In this document: piece after piece, positions 42,615 through 51,416 of the stretch | Layout of the letters: every line of letters begins with the position of its first letter | Position numbering within the stretch: the first letter of the stretch is position 1 | Assembly: GCF_049341845.1 (NCBI RefSeq) | Contig: NZ_JBMPIT010000005.1 | Coordinates: 1 to 64,000 of the forward strand | Length of the DNA stretch: 64,000 bases | Direction of reading: 5' to 3' | DNA from: Curtobacterium guangdongense | Lineage (GTDB): Bacteria > Actinomycetota > Actinomycetes > Actinomycetales > Microbacteriaceae | Notes under the pieces: generated by a model | What the model was told of the DNA's origin: nothing | Databases searched by the model: none | Seen by the model: only the letters and a program-made list of their open reading frames with translations | Program-made: the position numbers and the translations under genes

Positions 42615-44665
42615 ACCGCAAGGACCTGCCGAAGCTCGCCGTCCCGGTCTTCATCGTCGGCATCATCCTGCTGCTGATCCTGCCGGTGCCGTCCTTCCTG
42701 CTGGACTTCCTGATCATCTGCAACATCCTGCTGGCGCTGGTGATCCTGCTCACGACGCTGTTCGTGAAGAAGCCGCTCGACTTCTCGGTGTTCCCGTCGC
42801 TGCTGCTCGTCGCGACGCTGTTCCGGCTCGGGCTCAACGTCGCCTCGACGCGGCTCGTGCTCGGCGAGGGCTTCGCCGGCGACGTCATCCAGGCGTTCGG
42901 CCACGTCGCGGTCTCCGGCTCGATCATCATCGGCGCGGTGATCTTCCTGATCCTCGTCGTCATCCAGTTCGTCGTCGTGACGAAGGGCGCCGAGCGCGTC
43001 GCCGAGGTCGGAGCGCGCTTCACCCTCGACGCGATGCCCGGCAAGCAGATGGCGATCGACGCCGACCTGAACGCCGGGCTCATCACCGACGTGCAGGCGA
43101 AGGAGCGTCGTGCGGCGGTCTCCGCCGAGGCCGACTTCTACGGCGCGATGGACGGTGCGTCGAAGTTCGTCAAGGGCGACGCGATCGCCGGCATCCTGAT
43201 CATCGTCATCAACCTGATCGGCGGCATCGCGATCGGGATGCTGCAGAACGGGCTGTCGATCACGGACGCGCTGTCGAAGTACGGCATCCTGACGATCGGC
43301 GACGGGCTCGTCACGCAGATCCCCGCGCTCCTGATGGCCGTCTCGACCGGCATGATCGTGACCCGCTCGGGCGCCGAGTCCGAGATGGGCTCGTCGGCGG
43401 CGACGCAGCTCGGGCAGTCCAAGAACGCGCTCATGATCGCCGGTGTGGCCGCGATCGCGATGGGGTTCATCCCCGGCATGCCGATCCTGCCGTTCCTGCT
43501 CGTCGGCGCGACACTCCTCTTCACGGGCTGGCGCATCGGGCGGAACGCTGCCCGTGCCGAGCAGCAGGCGGAGCAGCAGCAGGCCCTCGAAGCCGCCGCA
43601 CCCGCCGGTGACACCCCGGAGGACCTCGTCGAGCAGATGCGCGTGCACGCCCTCGAGATCCTGCTGGCGCCCGATCTCGTCGACATGGTGTCCGGCGCGT
43701 CGGACGACCTGCTCGGTCGCGTCCGGGCACTCCGCCGGAAGATCGCGATGGACTTGGGCGTCGTGGTGCCGCCGGTCCGCACCCGGGACAGCATCGACCT
43801 GCCGCCGTCGACGTACGCGATCCGGATCGCCGGCGTCGAGGCCGGTCGTGGCACGGCTCCGGCACGGAGCGTCCTGGCGCTCGGCGACCAGCTCGACGGA
43901 CTCCCCGGCGACGCCACCGTCGAGCCGGTGTTCGGGCTCGCGGGCAAGTGGGTCCCCGCCGAGCTCCGGCACGCCGCGGAGATGACCGGCGCCACCGTGA
44001 TCGACCGGGTCTCCGTCCTCGTCACCCACCTGCAGGCGGTCATCGGCGACAACGCCGCACGCCTGCTCACGCGCGAGGACGTCAAGGTCCTCACGGAGGG
44101 CGTGAAGCAGGTCAACCCCGCCGCGGTGGAGGAACTCGTCCCGGGGATGCTCTCGATGGCCGAGCTCCAGCGCGTCCTGCAGGGGCTGCTCGTCGAGCGC
44201 GTCCCGATCAACGACCTCGGCCGGATCTGCGAGGCGCTGACGCTCCGCGCGAAGGTCTCGACCGACCCGGAGGGGCTCGTCGAGGCCGCACGCGCCGCGC
44301 TCGGCCCGGCACTGCCCGCACGCCACCTCGAGGAGGGCGTGCTCCGCGTCATCATGATCGACCCGCTGCTCGAGCAGTCGATGCTCGAGGGGCTCCGGCC
44401 GTCCGAGCAGGGGACCCAGATCGTCCTCGACGCGCACCGCATCGAGCAGGTCCTGGGCTCGGTGCGCGACGCCGTGCGGAACGTCGAGGAGCAGGGCCTG
44501 TCCGCCGTGCTCGTCTGCGCACCGCAGCTCCGCCCGGCCGTGCACCGGATGGTGTCCGCGCAGTCGAACGGCCTGCCCGTGCTCTCGTACCAGGAGGCCA
44601 CGGCAGCGGGATCCACCATCGAGACCGTGGGAGTGGTCCGTGCCGCCGACCCGATTGCAGCGTAG
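42611..44665 (+). CDS. flhA: FlhA, flagellar export gate protein
   Basis: 684 residues, standard size. N-terminal eight membrane helices; the FHIPEP loop includes FTLDAMPGKQMAIDADLNAG, DVQAKERRAAVSAEADFYGA and MDGASKFVKGDAIAGILIIV, all diagnostic. C-terminal cytosolic domain from about 330 on docks FliS and FlgN complexes. It overlaps flhB by 4 nt and the next gene by 26 nt. Confidence 0.97.
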   Translation: MNRKDLPKLAVPVFIVGIILLLILPVPSFLLDFLIICNILLALVILLTTLFVKKPLDFSVFPSLLLVATLFRLGLNVASTRLVLGEGFAGDVIQAFGHVAVSGSIIIGAVIFLILVVIQFVVVTKGAERVAEVGARFTLDAMPGKQMAIDADLNAGLITDVQAKERRAAVSAEADFYGAMDGASKFVKGDAIAGILIIVINLIGGIAIGMLQNGLSITDALSKYGILTIGDGLVTQIPALLMAVSTGMIVTRSGAESEMGSSAATQLGQSKNALMIAGVAAIAMGFIPGMPILPFLLVGATLLFTGWRIGRNAARAEQQAEQQQALEAAAPAGDTPEDLVEQMRVHALEILLAPDLVDMVSGASDDLLGRVRALRRKIAMDLGVVVPPVRTRDSIDLPPSTYAIRIAGVEAGRGTAPARSVLALGDQLDGLPGDATVEPVFGLAGKWVPAELRHAAEMTGATVIDRVSVLVTHLQAVIGDNAARLLTREDVKVLTEGVKQVNPAAVEELVPGMLSMAELQRVLQGLLVERVPINDLGRICEALTLRAKVSTDPEGLVEAARAALGPALPARHLEEGVLRVIMIDPLLEQSMLEGLRPSEQGTQIVLDAHRIEQVLGSVRDAVRNVEEQGLSAVLVCAPQLRPAVHRMVSAQSNGLPVLSYQEATAAGSTIETVGVVRAADPIAA

Positions 44666-45545
44666 CGCCGCGACGCTCGACGACGTCCGCGACGCCGTCC
44701 GCGCCGAGTTCGGCCCCGCAGCGAGGATCGTCTCGGCCGAGAAGGTCACGAGCGGCGGGATCGGCGGACTGTTCCGGCGTGCGCACGTCGAGGCGACCGT
44801 CGAGGTGCTCGACACGACCGACGTCCCGACGGCGCGGGTCGCGATCGCCGACGGCCCGGCCGTGCGCGTCGGGATCGCCGCCCTGCTGGCGGACGCCGAC
44901 GAGGCCGAGGCCCGCATCGCCGCCGCCGACGGCACGTCGTCGACGCGTGCCGACGCGTTCGCGTCGGTGCTCGACGGGTTCGTCGCCGACGGCATCGCAC
45001 CCGGCCCCGTGGCGGGCACCGGTCGTCCCGTGGGGGGCGATCCGAGCCTCCAGGCCGGTGCCGCGGCGGTGCCGGGAGGCCCGTCCACCGTCACCGACGT
45101 CGACTCGGCCGGGTCGCGACGCGCGCTGGCCGCGGGGCGGCCGTCGGTGCCGGCCGTGCTGTCGGCGGACGGTGACCTCGTCGTCCTCGTCGGCCGTGCC
45201 GGGGACGTCGACGCCGCCGCCGGCCTGTTCGCGGCGCGGCACGACCTCCGCGCGACCGACGCCAGCGATCGCCGTGGCGGGATCCTCGCCAGGGCCGACG
45301 GCGTCCGCGAGGGGTACGCGCTGCTCGGTGTCGCGACGTGGGACGACCGCCGCACGCTCGACGGTCTGGTGCCCGACCAGGTGTGGGTCGTCGTCGACGC
45401 CGGGCGGAAGACCGAGGACAGCCGGGCGATGGTGTCGTCGGTGGCGGCCGCGGTGACCGTGGCCGGCGTGCTGTCGATCGGGGCGTCCGAGACCGCGACG
45501 CCGGACTCCGTGCACGAACTCGGCCTGCCGGTCCGCGTGCTCTGA
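44640..45545 (+). CDS. FlhF-like protein with degenerate P-loop
   Basis: 301 residues from GTG inside the end of flhA. N terminus TLDDVRDAVRAEFGPAARIV followed by VTSGGIGGLF matches the FlhF N-terminal domain (VRxELGxDAxIL...GGxxGxF). Near residue 184 LVVLVGRAGDVDAAAGLFAA aligns with the FlhF P-loop (VGPTGVGKTTTxAKLAA) but the GKT has become VDA. VWVVVDAGRKTEDSR recalls the DTAGR motif and LGLPVRVL the C-terminal end. It is probably a FlhF descendant that cannot bind GTP in the usual way. Position before csrA is usual for flhF. Confidence 0.65.
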   Translation: MPPTRLQRSAATLDDVRDAVRAEFGPAARIVSAEKVTSGGIGGLFRRAHVEATVEVLDTTDVPTARVAIADGPAVRVGIAALLADADEAEARIAAADGTSSTRADAFASVLDGFVADGIAPGPVAGTGRPVGGDPSLQAGAAAVPGGPSTVTDVDSAGSRRALAAGRPSVPAVLSADGDLVVLVGRAGDVDAAAGLFAARHDLRATDASDRRGGILARADGVREGYALLGVATWDDRRTLDGLVPDQVWVVVDAGRKTEDSRAMVSSVAAAVTVAGVLSIGASETATPDSVHELGLPVRVL

Positions 45546-45572
45546 CGGATTGCTTCCGGCGGTCGCTAGGCT
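45543..45572 (+). promoter_or_regulatory. likely leaderless promoter of csrA
   Basis: TGACGG (45543-45548), 18 nt, TAGGCT (45567-45572), 6 nt, GTG. No ribosome-binding site is visible. CsrA may therefore be made independently of the long operon. Confidence 0.5.
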
Positions 45573-45578
45573 GTGCGG

Positions 45579-45854
45579 GTGCTGGTACTCACGCGGAAGG
45601 TCGGCGAGCGGATCCTCATCGGGGACGACATCGTCATCACGGTGCTCGACTCCCGCGGCGACGGCGTGCGCATCGGGATCGATGCACCCCGGGGCGTGAA
45701 GATCCAGCGTGAAGAGGTCGTCCGAGCCGTCGCCGAGGCCAACGTGGAGGCGACGCAGACCGCGTCCGACGACGCCGAGGCGCGACTGCGCGAGGCGCTC
45801 GGCGGCGGAGCCGGCTCGTCGTCGCCGTCCTCCTCGTCCTCGTCGGCGGACTGA
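45579..45854 (+). CDS. csrA: CsrA, carbon storage / flagellin translation regulator
   Basis: 91 residues. LVLTRKVGERILIGDDIVIT and VRIGIDAPRGVKIQREEV are the CsrA fold; the Arg of IQREEV is the RNA-binding residue. The C terminus is longer than usual with a Ser-rich tail. Start chosen at GTG 45579 because CsrA begins MLVLTR; the GTG at 45573 would add two residues. It is expected to block fliC translation and to be freed by FliW. Last gene of the second flagellar block. Confidence 0.95.
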   Translation: MLVLTRKVGERILIGDDIVITVLDSRGDGVRIGIDAPRGVKIQREEVVRAVAEANVEATQTASDDAEARLREALGGGAGSSSPSSSSSSAD

Positions 45855-45857
45855 CGC

Positions 45858-46451
45858 TCAGGGGAGCAGGACCGCCGCCGCTGCCGCGCCCGCCCAGAGC
45901 ATGCTCGTCAGGGTGCCGACGATGAAGCGTTCCCGCGCCTCGGCACTGTCGAGCTCGGAGAACCGGCCGAGCCCCTTGATCGCGATCACCGCCGCGATGA
46001 GCTCCAGGTGACCGATGGCCGCCGCCCCGATCACGGCGAAGCGCTCGAGGTCCCCGATGGCGGCACCACCACGGAGGACCTCCCGCGTCGTCGGCGTCGC
46101 TCCCGTCGCGGTGGCGCCGCGCGCGCTGGGACCGCCCGACGCGACCACGAGGATGCCGCCGTGCGTCCCGGCGGGGATCGTGGTCCGCGTCGAGAGCCGG
46201 AGCGCAGCGTTCGTGACGGCGCTGCCCGAAACGATGCCGAGGAGCGCGACGCTCAACGCCGCGAGGGTGCCGAGCACCGTGGACGGCGGCTCCGGTCGCA
46301 CGTCGAAGGCCGTCAGGAGGAGTGCGCCGAGCACGATGACCGCGGCGGGTACCGCGCGGACCACGGGGCCGAGCCGGGGGAGCACGGAGAAGACGGCGGC
46401 CGCGAGCGTGACGACCACGAAGCCGATCCAGGCTGCTTCCACGCCGTTCAT
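45858..46451 (-). CDS. Membrane protein of unknown function
   Basis: 197 residues. About five membrane helices: FVVVTLAAAVFSVLPRL, VPAAVIVLGALLLTAFDV, LAALSVALLGIVSGSAVTN, and two at the C terminus (AIGHLELIAAVIAIKGL; IVGTLTSMLWAGAAAAAVLL). No family recognised, although SatD genes in other species have DUF3307-type membrane partners. It overlaps the upstream regulator-like gene by 4 nt and is likely cotranscribed. Confidence 0.65.
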   Translation of the reverse strand: MNGVEAAWIGFVVVTLAAAVFSVLPRLGPVVRAVPAAVIVLGALLLTAFDVRPEPPSTVLGTLAALSVALLGIVSGSAVTNAALRLSTRTTIPAGTHGGILVVASGGPSARGATATGATPTTREVLRGGAAIGDLERFAVIGAAAIGHLELIAAVIAIKGLGRFSELDSAEARERFIVGTLTSMLWAGAAAAAVLLP

Positions 46452-47047
46452 GCCGGTTCGTCCGCGTCCGCGAGCAGCCGGACGAGGGCTGCGTGCAAGA
46501 CGTCCTCGTCACGCAGGTCCGCTGCGGCGAACCGTTTCGCGACCGCCTGGGGGGTGATGCCGAGCGCCTCGGCGGCATCGGGACGCGACACCCCCTTCGC
46601 GAGCAGGTCGGCGAGCTGCCAGCCTTCCGGCGATCGTCGGGAACGGAGCCGCACGGTCTGTCGGAGGATCGGCTCGACGTCGTTCCCCCGCAGTCGCCGA
46701 TCCGGGTCGATCTCGACCGCGAGGTGCTCCGGGCTGCGCTTCGCCCGCTCCACGGCGTCGCGTGCGCGGATGAACGCGGAACCGGAGGCGGCTCGGGTGG
46801 AGGCGGGCAGTGGCTCGTCCACGTCGCCGATGCCGATGCCGATGCTCCACCCACCGGTCCTGGTCAGCCGCAGCAGTGCGTCGAGGGTGGTCTCCGGCGA
46901 GCTCGTCAGCAGCTGGAACTCGTCGCCGGCGGTGCGTTCGGGTGCGAGCACGACGTCGTCGAGCGTGCCGAGGAGTTCGCGCATGGCCCCCTCGACGCGG
47001 TCGTCGCCGTGCCGACTGTCGACCTGGTCGACGGTGAGTGCGTACAT
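46448..47047 (-). CDS. SatD-like protein with C-terminal helix-turn-helix
   Basis: 199 residues from ATG with GGAGG 5 nt upstream. Residues 1-110 match the SatD pattern: VVLAPERTAGDEFQLL, then RTGGWSIGIGIGDVDEPLPA and SGSAFIRARDAVERAKR. Residues 150-185 form a helix-turn-helix: QLADLLAKGVSRPDAAEALG then ITPQAVAKRF. The twin palindromes at 47060-47110 overlap its promoter, so self-repression is likely. SatD function is not clear to me. Confidence 0.7.
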   Translation of the reverse strand: MYALTVDQVDSRHGDDRVEGAMRELLGTLDDVVLAPERTAGDEFQLLTSSPETTLDALLRLTRTGGWSIGIGIGDVDEPLPASTRAASGSAFIRARDAVERAKRSPEHLAVEIDPDRRLRGNDVEPILRQTVRLRSRRSPEGWQLADLLAKGVSRPDAAEALGITPQAVAKRFAAADLRDEDVLHAALVRLLADADEPA

Positions 47048-47059
47048 GGCCACCTCCGC

Positions 47060-47110
47060 GATCAACCATACAAGGTTGATAATGCCAAGATCAACCCACT
47101 GAGGTTGATC
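47060..47110 (-). promoter_or_regulatory. twin operator palindromes at the SatD-like promoter
   Basis: GATCAACC-6 nt-GGTTGATA at 47060-47081 and GATCAACC-6 nt-GGTTGATC at 47089-47110, centres 29 bp apart. On the minus strand they overlap TTGATC-18 nt-TATGGT, a good promoter for the SatD-like gene. The second operator covers the stop of the acyl-CoA oxidase-like gene. Confidence 0.85.
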
Positions 47111-49235
47111 ACGGACGGGGCTTCTTCTCCTGTTCCGGCAGTCGTCCCGCGGCGCGCTCAGCGGCGAACCAGGCACGGGCCTCGTCCTGGCGCCGCTGCT
47201 CCGCGCCGAGGGCGATCGGCGCGCGGACGTGCTCCGGCTCGTAGCCGAACGACTCGATGAGCTGGGGGACGAGCGGACGGATCCGGGCGATGAGCCGGTC
47301 GATGTACGCCGACACCGCACGGGCACGCTGTGCGGACAGCCGTCCGTGCAGGAGGTACCACTCGAGGTGCTGTTCGAGCAGCCCGAGCGCGAACAGGTCG
47401 CGGAGCCAGACCAGCGCGCGGCGGGTGTCGCCCACCGGGACCTCCTCGATGGCGTCGGTGAACGCTTCCCACTGCATGAGCTCCGCGTGCGCCTTCGACG
47501 CCTCGATGAGCTCGTGCTGCGACCGGTTGAGGAGCAGGGCCTGGCGTGCACGGTCCTTGCCCGCGGTGTTCAGCCGCATGCCGATCTCGGCGACCATCGT
47601 GTCCACGCGGCCGCTGAGCAGGTCGCGCTGCGTCGCGGGGTCACGGAGGTCGGCCACGCTGGCGGCGAGGGACCCGCGGTCCTTCGCGGTCTGCCCGAGG
47701 CGACGGATGCCGCTCGCGTCGGCGAGCTTCGTGCCGACCTGGGCGGCGACGAACTTCGCGGTCGACGCGGCGTCGCGCGGTGCCTGCTTGCGGAACTCGG
47801 TGAGGAGGCGCTTGCCGACGAGCTGGAGGAGCACGGTGTTGTCGCCCTCGAACGTCACGTAGACGTCGAGGTCGGCGCGGAGGCTCGTGAGCCGGTTCTC
47901 GGCGAGGAAGCCGGCACCGCCGCAGGCCTCGCGGCACTCCTGCAGGGTGTCGAGCGCGTACCAGGTCGACATCGACTTGAACGCGGCCGCCTCGGTCTCC
48001 AGGTCCTCGCGGCGTTCCGGGGTGTCCAGTCGGCCGCTGAAGACGTCGTCGAACGTGCGCAGGAGCTTCTCGTGTGCGAACGACTGCGCGAACACCGTCG
48101 CGAGTCGGGGGATGAGCCGACGCTGGTGGCGACCGTAGTCGAGCAGGACGCCCTCCTCACCGCCGCCGGTGGGGAACTGCCGGCGCTGCATCGCGTACGT
48201 GAGCGCGATCTGCAGGCCGATCTTCTGCGCCACCACCGCTGCGCCGTCGAGCGAGACACGGCCCTGCACGAGGGTGCCGAGCATCGTGAAGAACCGACGA
48301 CCGGGGGACTCGATCGGCGACGAGTACGTGCCGTCCTCGGCGACGTCGCCGTAGCGGTTCAGCAGGTTCGTGCGGGGGATCCGGACGTGGTCGAAGTGCA
48401 GTCGGCCGTTGTCGATGCCGTTCAGGCCGCCCTTGACGCCGTCGTCCTCGCCACCGACACCCGGCAGGAACTCGCCGTCGTCGTCGCGGAGCGGCACGTA
48501 GAAGGCGTGCACGCCGTGGTCGACGCCCTGGGTGACGAGCTTCGCGAACACGACCGCGGCCCTGCCGTGCAGTGCGGCGTTGCCGATGTAGTCCTTCCAC
48601 GCACCGCGGAACGGCGTGTGCACGACGAACTCCTGCGTGTCCGGGTCGTAGGTCGCCGTCGTCGCGATGTTCTGCACGTCGGAGCCGTGGCCGGTCTCGG
48701 TCATGGCGAAGCACCCGGGGACGTCGAACGCGATGATGCCGGGAAGGAACTCGCGGTGGTTCCGCTCGGTGCCGAGGTGGTGGACCGCGGAGCCGAAGAG
48801 CCCCCACTGCACGCCGGCCTTGATCTGGAGCGACGGGTCGGCGGTGGTCAGTTCCTCGAAGGCCGCCAGGTTGCCGCCGTGGTTGTCCTGGCCGCCGAGC
48901 TCCGGCGGGTAGGGACGCTGGATGGCGCCGTTCTCCTGCAGGATGCGGAGCTGGTCGAACGCGCGGGCGCGGTGTTCGGCGATCGTGAGCCCCTCGACCT
49001 TGTGCAGGGCGGGGTCGCGGACCAGGCGGCGGGAGATGCGGCGGTCCTCGGCCCAGCGGCCGAGCAGGTGCTCCGCGAGCAGGTCGACGTCGATGCGCAC
49101 GTCCGTGTCGGTGCCCGCCTTCGGGGTGCCGGCGGCCGGGTCTCCGGCGGCGTCGGCCTTCGGGGCCCCTGCGCTGCCGGTACTGCCTGCGCTGCCGGTG
49201 CTGCCGGTGCTCGTGACGGGTGCGGTGTCGACCAT
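47109..49235 (-). CDS. Acyl-CoA dehydrogenase/oxidase family protein
   Basis: 708 residues, longer than bacterial acyl-CoA dehydrogenases (about 380-400) and near the size of acyl-CoA oxidases. GCFAMTETGHGSDVQNIATT is the FAD/substrate signature. VYVTFEGDNTVLLQLVGKRL carries the ACOX catalytic Glu (E in FEGDN). A 46-residue Gly/Ala/Ser/Thr-rich leader precedes the domain. It oxidises fatty acyl-CoA. GGAGAG lies 8 nt before ATG. No operon partners are seen. Confidence 0.9.
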   Translation of the reverse strand: MVDTAPVTSTGSTGSAGSTGSAGAPKADAAGDPAAGTPKAGTDTDVRIDVDLLAEHLLGRWAEDRRISRRLVRDPALHKVEGLTIAEHRARAFDQLRILQENGAIQRPYPPELGGQDNHGGNLAAFEELTTADPSLQIKAGVQWGLFGSAVHHLGTERNHREFLPGIIAFDVPGCFAMTETGHGSDVQNIATTATYDPDTQEFVVHTPFRGAWKDYIGNAALHGRAAVVFAKLVTQGVDHGVHAFYVPLRDDDGEFLPGVGGEDDGVKGGLNGIDNGRLHFDHVRIPRTNLLNRYGDVAEDGTYSSPIESPGRRFFTMLGTLVQGRVSLDGAAVVAQKIGLQIALTYAMQRRQFPTGGGEEGVLLDYGRHQRRLIPRLATVFAQSFAHEKLLRTFDDVFSGRLDTPERREDLETEAAAFKSMSTWYALDTLQECREACGGAGFLAENRLTSLRADLDVYVTFEGDNTVLLQLVGKRLLTEFRKQAPRDAASTAKFVAAQVGTKLADASGIRRLGQTAKDRGSLAASVADLRDPATQRDLLSGRVDTMVAEIGMRLNTAGKDRARQALLLNRSQHELIEASKAHAELMQWEAFTDAIEEVPVGDTRRALVWLRDLFALGLLEQHLEWYLLHGRLSAQRARAVSAYIDRLIARIRPLVPQLIESFGYEPEHVRAPIALGAEQRRQDEARAWFAAERAAGRLPEQEKKPRP

Positions 49236-49457
49236 CGTGCGCTCTCCTGAACTGCTCTGTCCTCGTGCTGCTGGTGTTGCCGTTCCAACCTAGGCACCCG
49301 GGCCGAGTGCCGCACGAGAGCCGTGCGCGGCCGACAACACGGCGCACGTGACGGAGCGGAGGGGTGGTGGGAACCCTCCAATCGCATCGCAAGCGCATGC
49401 TCTGAGGACCACTCGACGATTGGGCGCGCCCCCCGGATGCGGGGCAGACTGGCCGCC

Positions 49458-50927
49458 ATGTCAGGCACCTCTGCCCCCGGGCACGACACGCAGCAGCACG
49501 CGCGGACGTTCTTCGGTCAGCCCTTCGAGCTGTCCACACCGTTCGCGGTCGAGCTCTGGGAGCGGTTCTCGTTCTACGGGATGCAGGGCATCGTCCTCAT
49601 CTACATGTACTACACCGTCTCGCGGGGCGGCCTGGGCATCGACGAGCACGTCGCGACCGGGATCATGGGGGCGTACGGCGGTGCCGTCTACCTCTTCACG
49701 ATCATCGGGGCGTGGATCGCCGACCGGTTGATCGGAGCGGACCGGACGCTGTTCGCGAGCGCCATCGTCGTGATGTGCGGACACATCGCCCTCGCCGTGC
49801 TGCCGGGCGTCACCGGCGTCGGCGTCGGCCTGGTGCTCATCGCGCTCGGGTCCGGCGGACTCAAGGCCACGGCGACCACCATCGTGGGCGGGCTGTACTC
49901 GAAGGAGGACCCGCGTCGCGACGCCGGGTTCTCGCTGTACTACCTCGGCGTCAACATCGGCGCGTTCTTCGGTCCGATCCTCACCGGACTGCTGCAGTCG
50001 TCCCTCGGCTTCCACTTCGGCTTCGGTCTGGCCGCCGTCGGCATGGCGGCCGGCCTGGTCCAGTACGGCATCCGGCGCGGCAAGCTGCCCGAGAGCGTCC
50101 GGCACGTCACGAACCCGCTCGAGAAGCGCCGGTACCCGATGGTCGGGGTGCTCGTGCTCGTCGGCCTCGCGATCGTCGTCGTGGCCGTCCTGACGGGGCT
50201 GCTCAACGTCGACAACCTGCCGCTCGTCGTGGTCGGCATCGTCATCGTCGCGACGATCGTCTACTTCGTCGTGATCCTGTCGAGCGGGCTCACGAAGGAC
50301 GAGCGCTCCCGGGTGTTCGCCTTCATCCCGCTGTTCATCGGCAGCGCCGTGTTCTGGTCGCTCTACCAGCAGCAGTTCACCGTCGTGACGATCTACTCCG
50401 ACCAGCGCCTCGACCGGAGCATCTTCGGGTGGGAGATGCCGGTGTCGTGGGTGCAGTCGATCAACCCGATCATGATCATCGTCCTGTCCGGCGTCTTCGC
50501 GGCGATGTGGACCAAGCTCGGCGACCGCCAGCCGTCCACCCCGACGAAGTTCGCGCTCGGCACCGGGATCATGGGCATCGCGTTCCTGCTCTTCCTGCCC
50601 TTCGTCGGCACCGGGCAGAACGGCACGCCCGTGCTCGTGCTCGTCGGCATCCTGCTCGTCTTCACGATCGCGGAACTCCTGCTGTCCCCGATCGGGCAGT
50701 CCGTCGCGACGAAGCTCGCCCCGCCGAAGTTCCAGACGCAGATGGTCGCCCTGTTCTTCCTGTCGGTGTCGCTCGGCACCGCGGTGACGGGCGTGCTGTC
50801 GAAGTACTACGACCCGGAGAACGAAGCGCCGTACTTCGCGATCCTCGGCCTCGTCGCCGTCGCGGTCGGTGTGCTGCTCCTCGTGTCCGCCCGCCCGGTG
50901 CTCCGCCTGATGCGCGGGATCCGATAG
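49458..50927 (+). CDS. POT family peptide transporter
   Basis: 489 residues, 14 or so membrane helices. AVELWERFSFYGMQGIVLIY carries the ExxERFxYYG motif and FSLYYLGVNIGAFFGPILTG the FYxxINxG-type motif, both POT/PTR hallmarks. It imports di- and tripeptides with protons. CAGACT lies 7 nt before ATG, again a leaderless layout. Confidence 0.93.
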   Translation: MSGTSAPGHDTQQHARTFFGQPFELSTPFAVELWERFSFYGMQGIVLIYMYYTVSRGGLGIDEHVATGIMGAYGGAVYLFTIIGAWIADRLIGADRTLFASAIVVMCGHIALAVLPGVTGVGVGLVLIALGSGGLKATATTIVGGLYSKEDPRRDAGFSLYYLGVNIGAFFGPILTGLLQSSLGFHFGFGLAAVGMAAGLVQYGIRRGKLPESVRHVTNPLEKRRYPMVGVLVLVGLAIVVVAVLTGLLNVDNLPLVVVGIVIVATIVYFVVILSSGLTKDERSRVFAFIPLFIGSAVFWSLYQQQFTVVTIYSDQRLDRSIFGWEMPVSWVQSINPIMIIVLSGVFAAMWTKLGDRQPSTPTKFALGTGIMGIAFLLFLPFVGTGQNGTPVLVLVGILLVFTIAELLLSPIGQSVATKLAPPKFQTQMVALFFLSVSLGTAVTGVLSKYYDPENEAPYFAILGLVAVAVGVLLLVSARPVLRLMRGIR

Positions 50928-50985
50928 CCTGGACGTGGCCACAGCGACCCGCTGGACAACGGCCCCCTGAACGAGGAGAGATCAC

Positions 50986-51093
50986 ATGCTGGAGCTCGTC
51001 GGAGCAGTCGTCATCGGCATCGGCGTCGTTGGTGGTGTGTTCACGTGCATGGCCATCAGCGCCATGATGAAGAGCGGTTCCGAGGAGTACTAG
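50986..51093 (+). CDS. 35-residue membrane peptide
   Basis: MLELVGAVVIGIGVVGGVFT, then CMAISAMMKSGSEEY: one membrane helix with a short acidic tail. GAGGAG is 8 nt before ATG. It lies 58 nt after the POT gene and its stop overlaps that of the convergent 105-residue gene. Too short for most annotation. It may be a small regulatory membrane protein. Function unknown. Confidence 0.55.
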   Translation: MLELVGAVVIGIGVVGGVFTCMAISAMMKSGSEEY

Positions 51094-51407
51094 GCCTCCA
51101 CCGGCACCAGCTGACGACTCAGGACGGTCGCGCGCTCGAAGGGGCCGCGGCCGTCCTTCGTGTACACGGGCTCGTCGAACGCGACGGTCCACGACAGCGG
51201 CTCACCGACGCCGGGGTACCCGACGATCTGGTTGCCGCCCGGCGCGACGATGAGGCCGATCGGTTCCGGGCTGCCGTCCGCCTCGACCCACTGCTCGCCG
51301 CCCTCGGTGGTGTCCACCACGCGGACCAGTGCGCCGATCCCGAGCCCCGCCCCGCCGGGTCCGCGCAGGTCGTCGTCGCTCGGTCGGCGTCTCCGGTTCC
51401 AGATCAC
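51090..51407 (-). CDS. Small conserved-looking protein of unknown function
   Basis: 105 residues from GTG. It is acidic in the middle, with LVRVVDTTEGGEQWVEADG and PEPIGLIVAPGGNQIVGYPG, beta-rich; VYTKDGRGPFERATVL at the C-terminal end. No family was recognised. It lies just downstream of jetC and may be cotranscribed with it, in the place where jetD usually is, but it has no JetD features. Confidence 0.6.
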   Translation of the reverse strand: MIWNRRRRPSDDDLRGPGGAGLGIGALVRVVDTTEGGEQWVEADGSPEPIGLIVAPGGNQIVGYPGVGEPLSWTVAFDEPVYTKDGRGPFERATVLSRQLVPVEA

Positions 51408-51416
51408 GCCGCCACG

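Noticed and set aside
51090..51407. The 105-residue gene as JetD
   Set aside because: JetD proteins are several hundred residues with topoisomerase VI-like domains; none of that is present.
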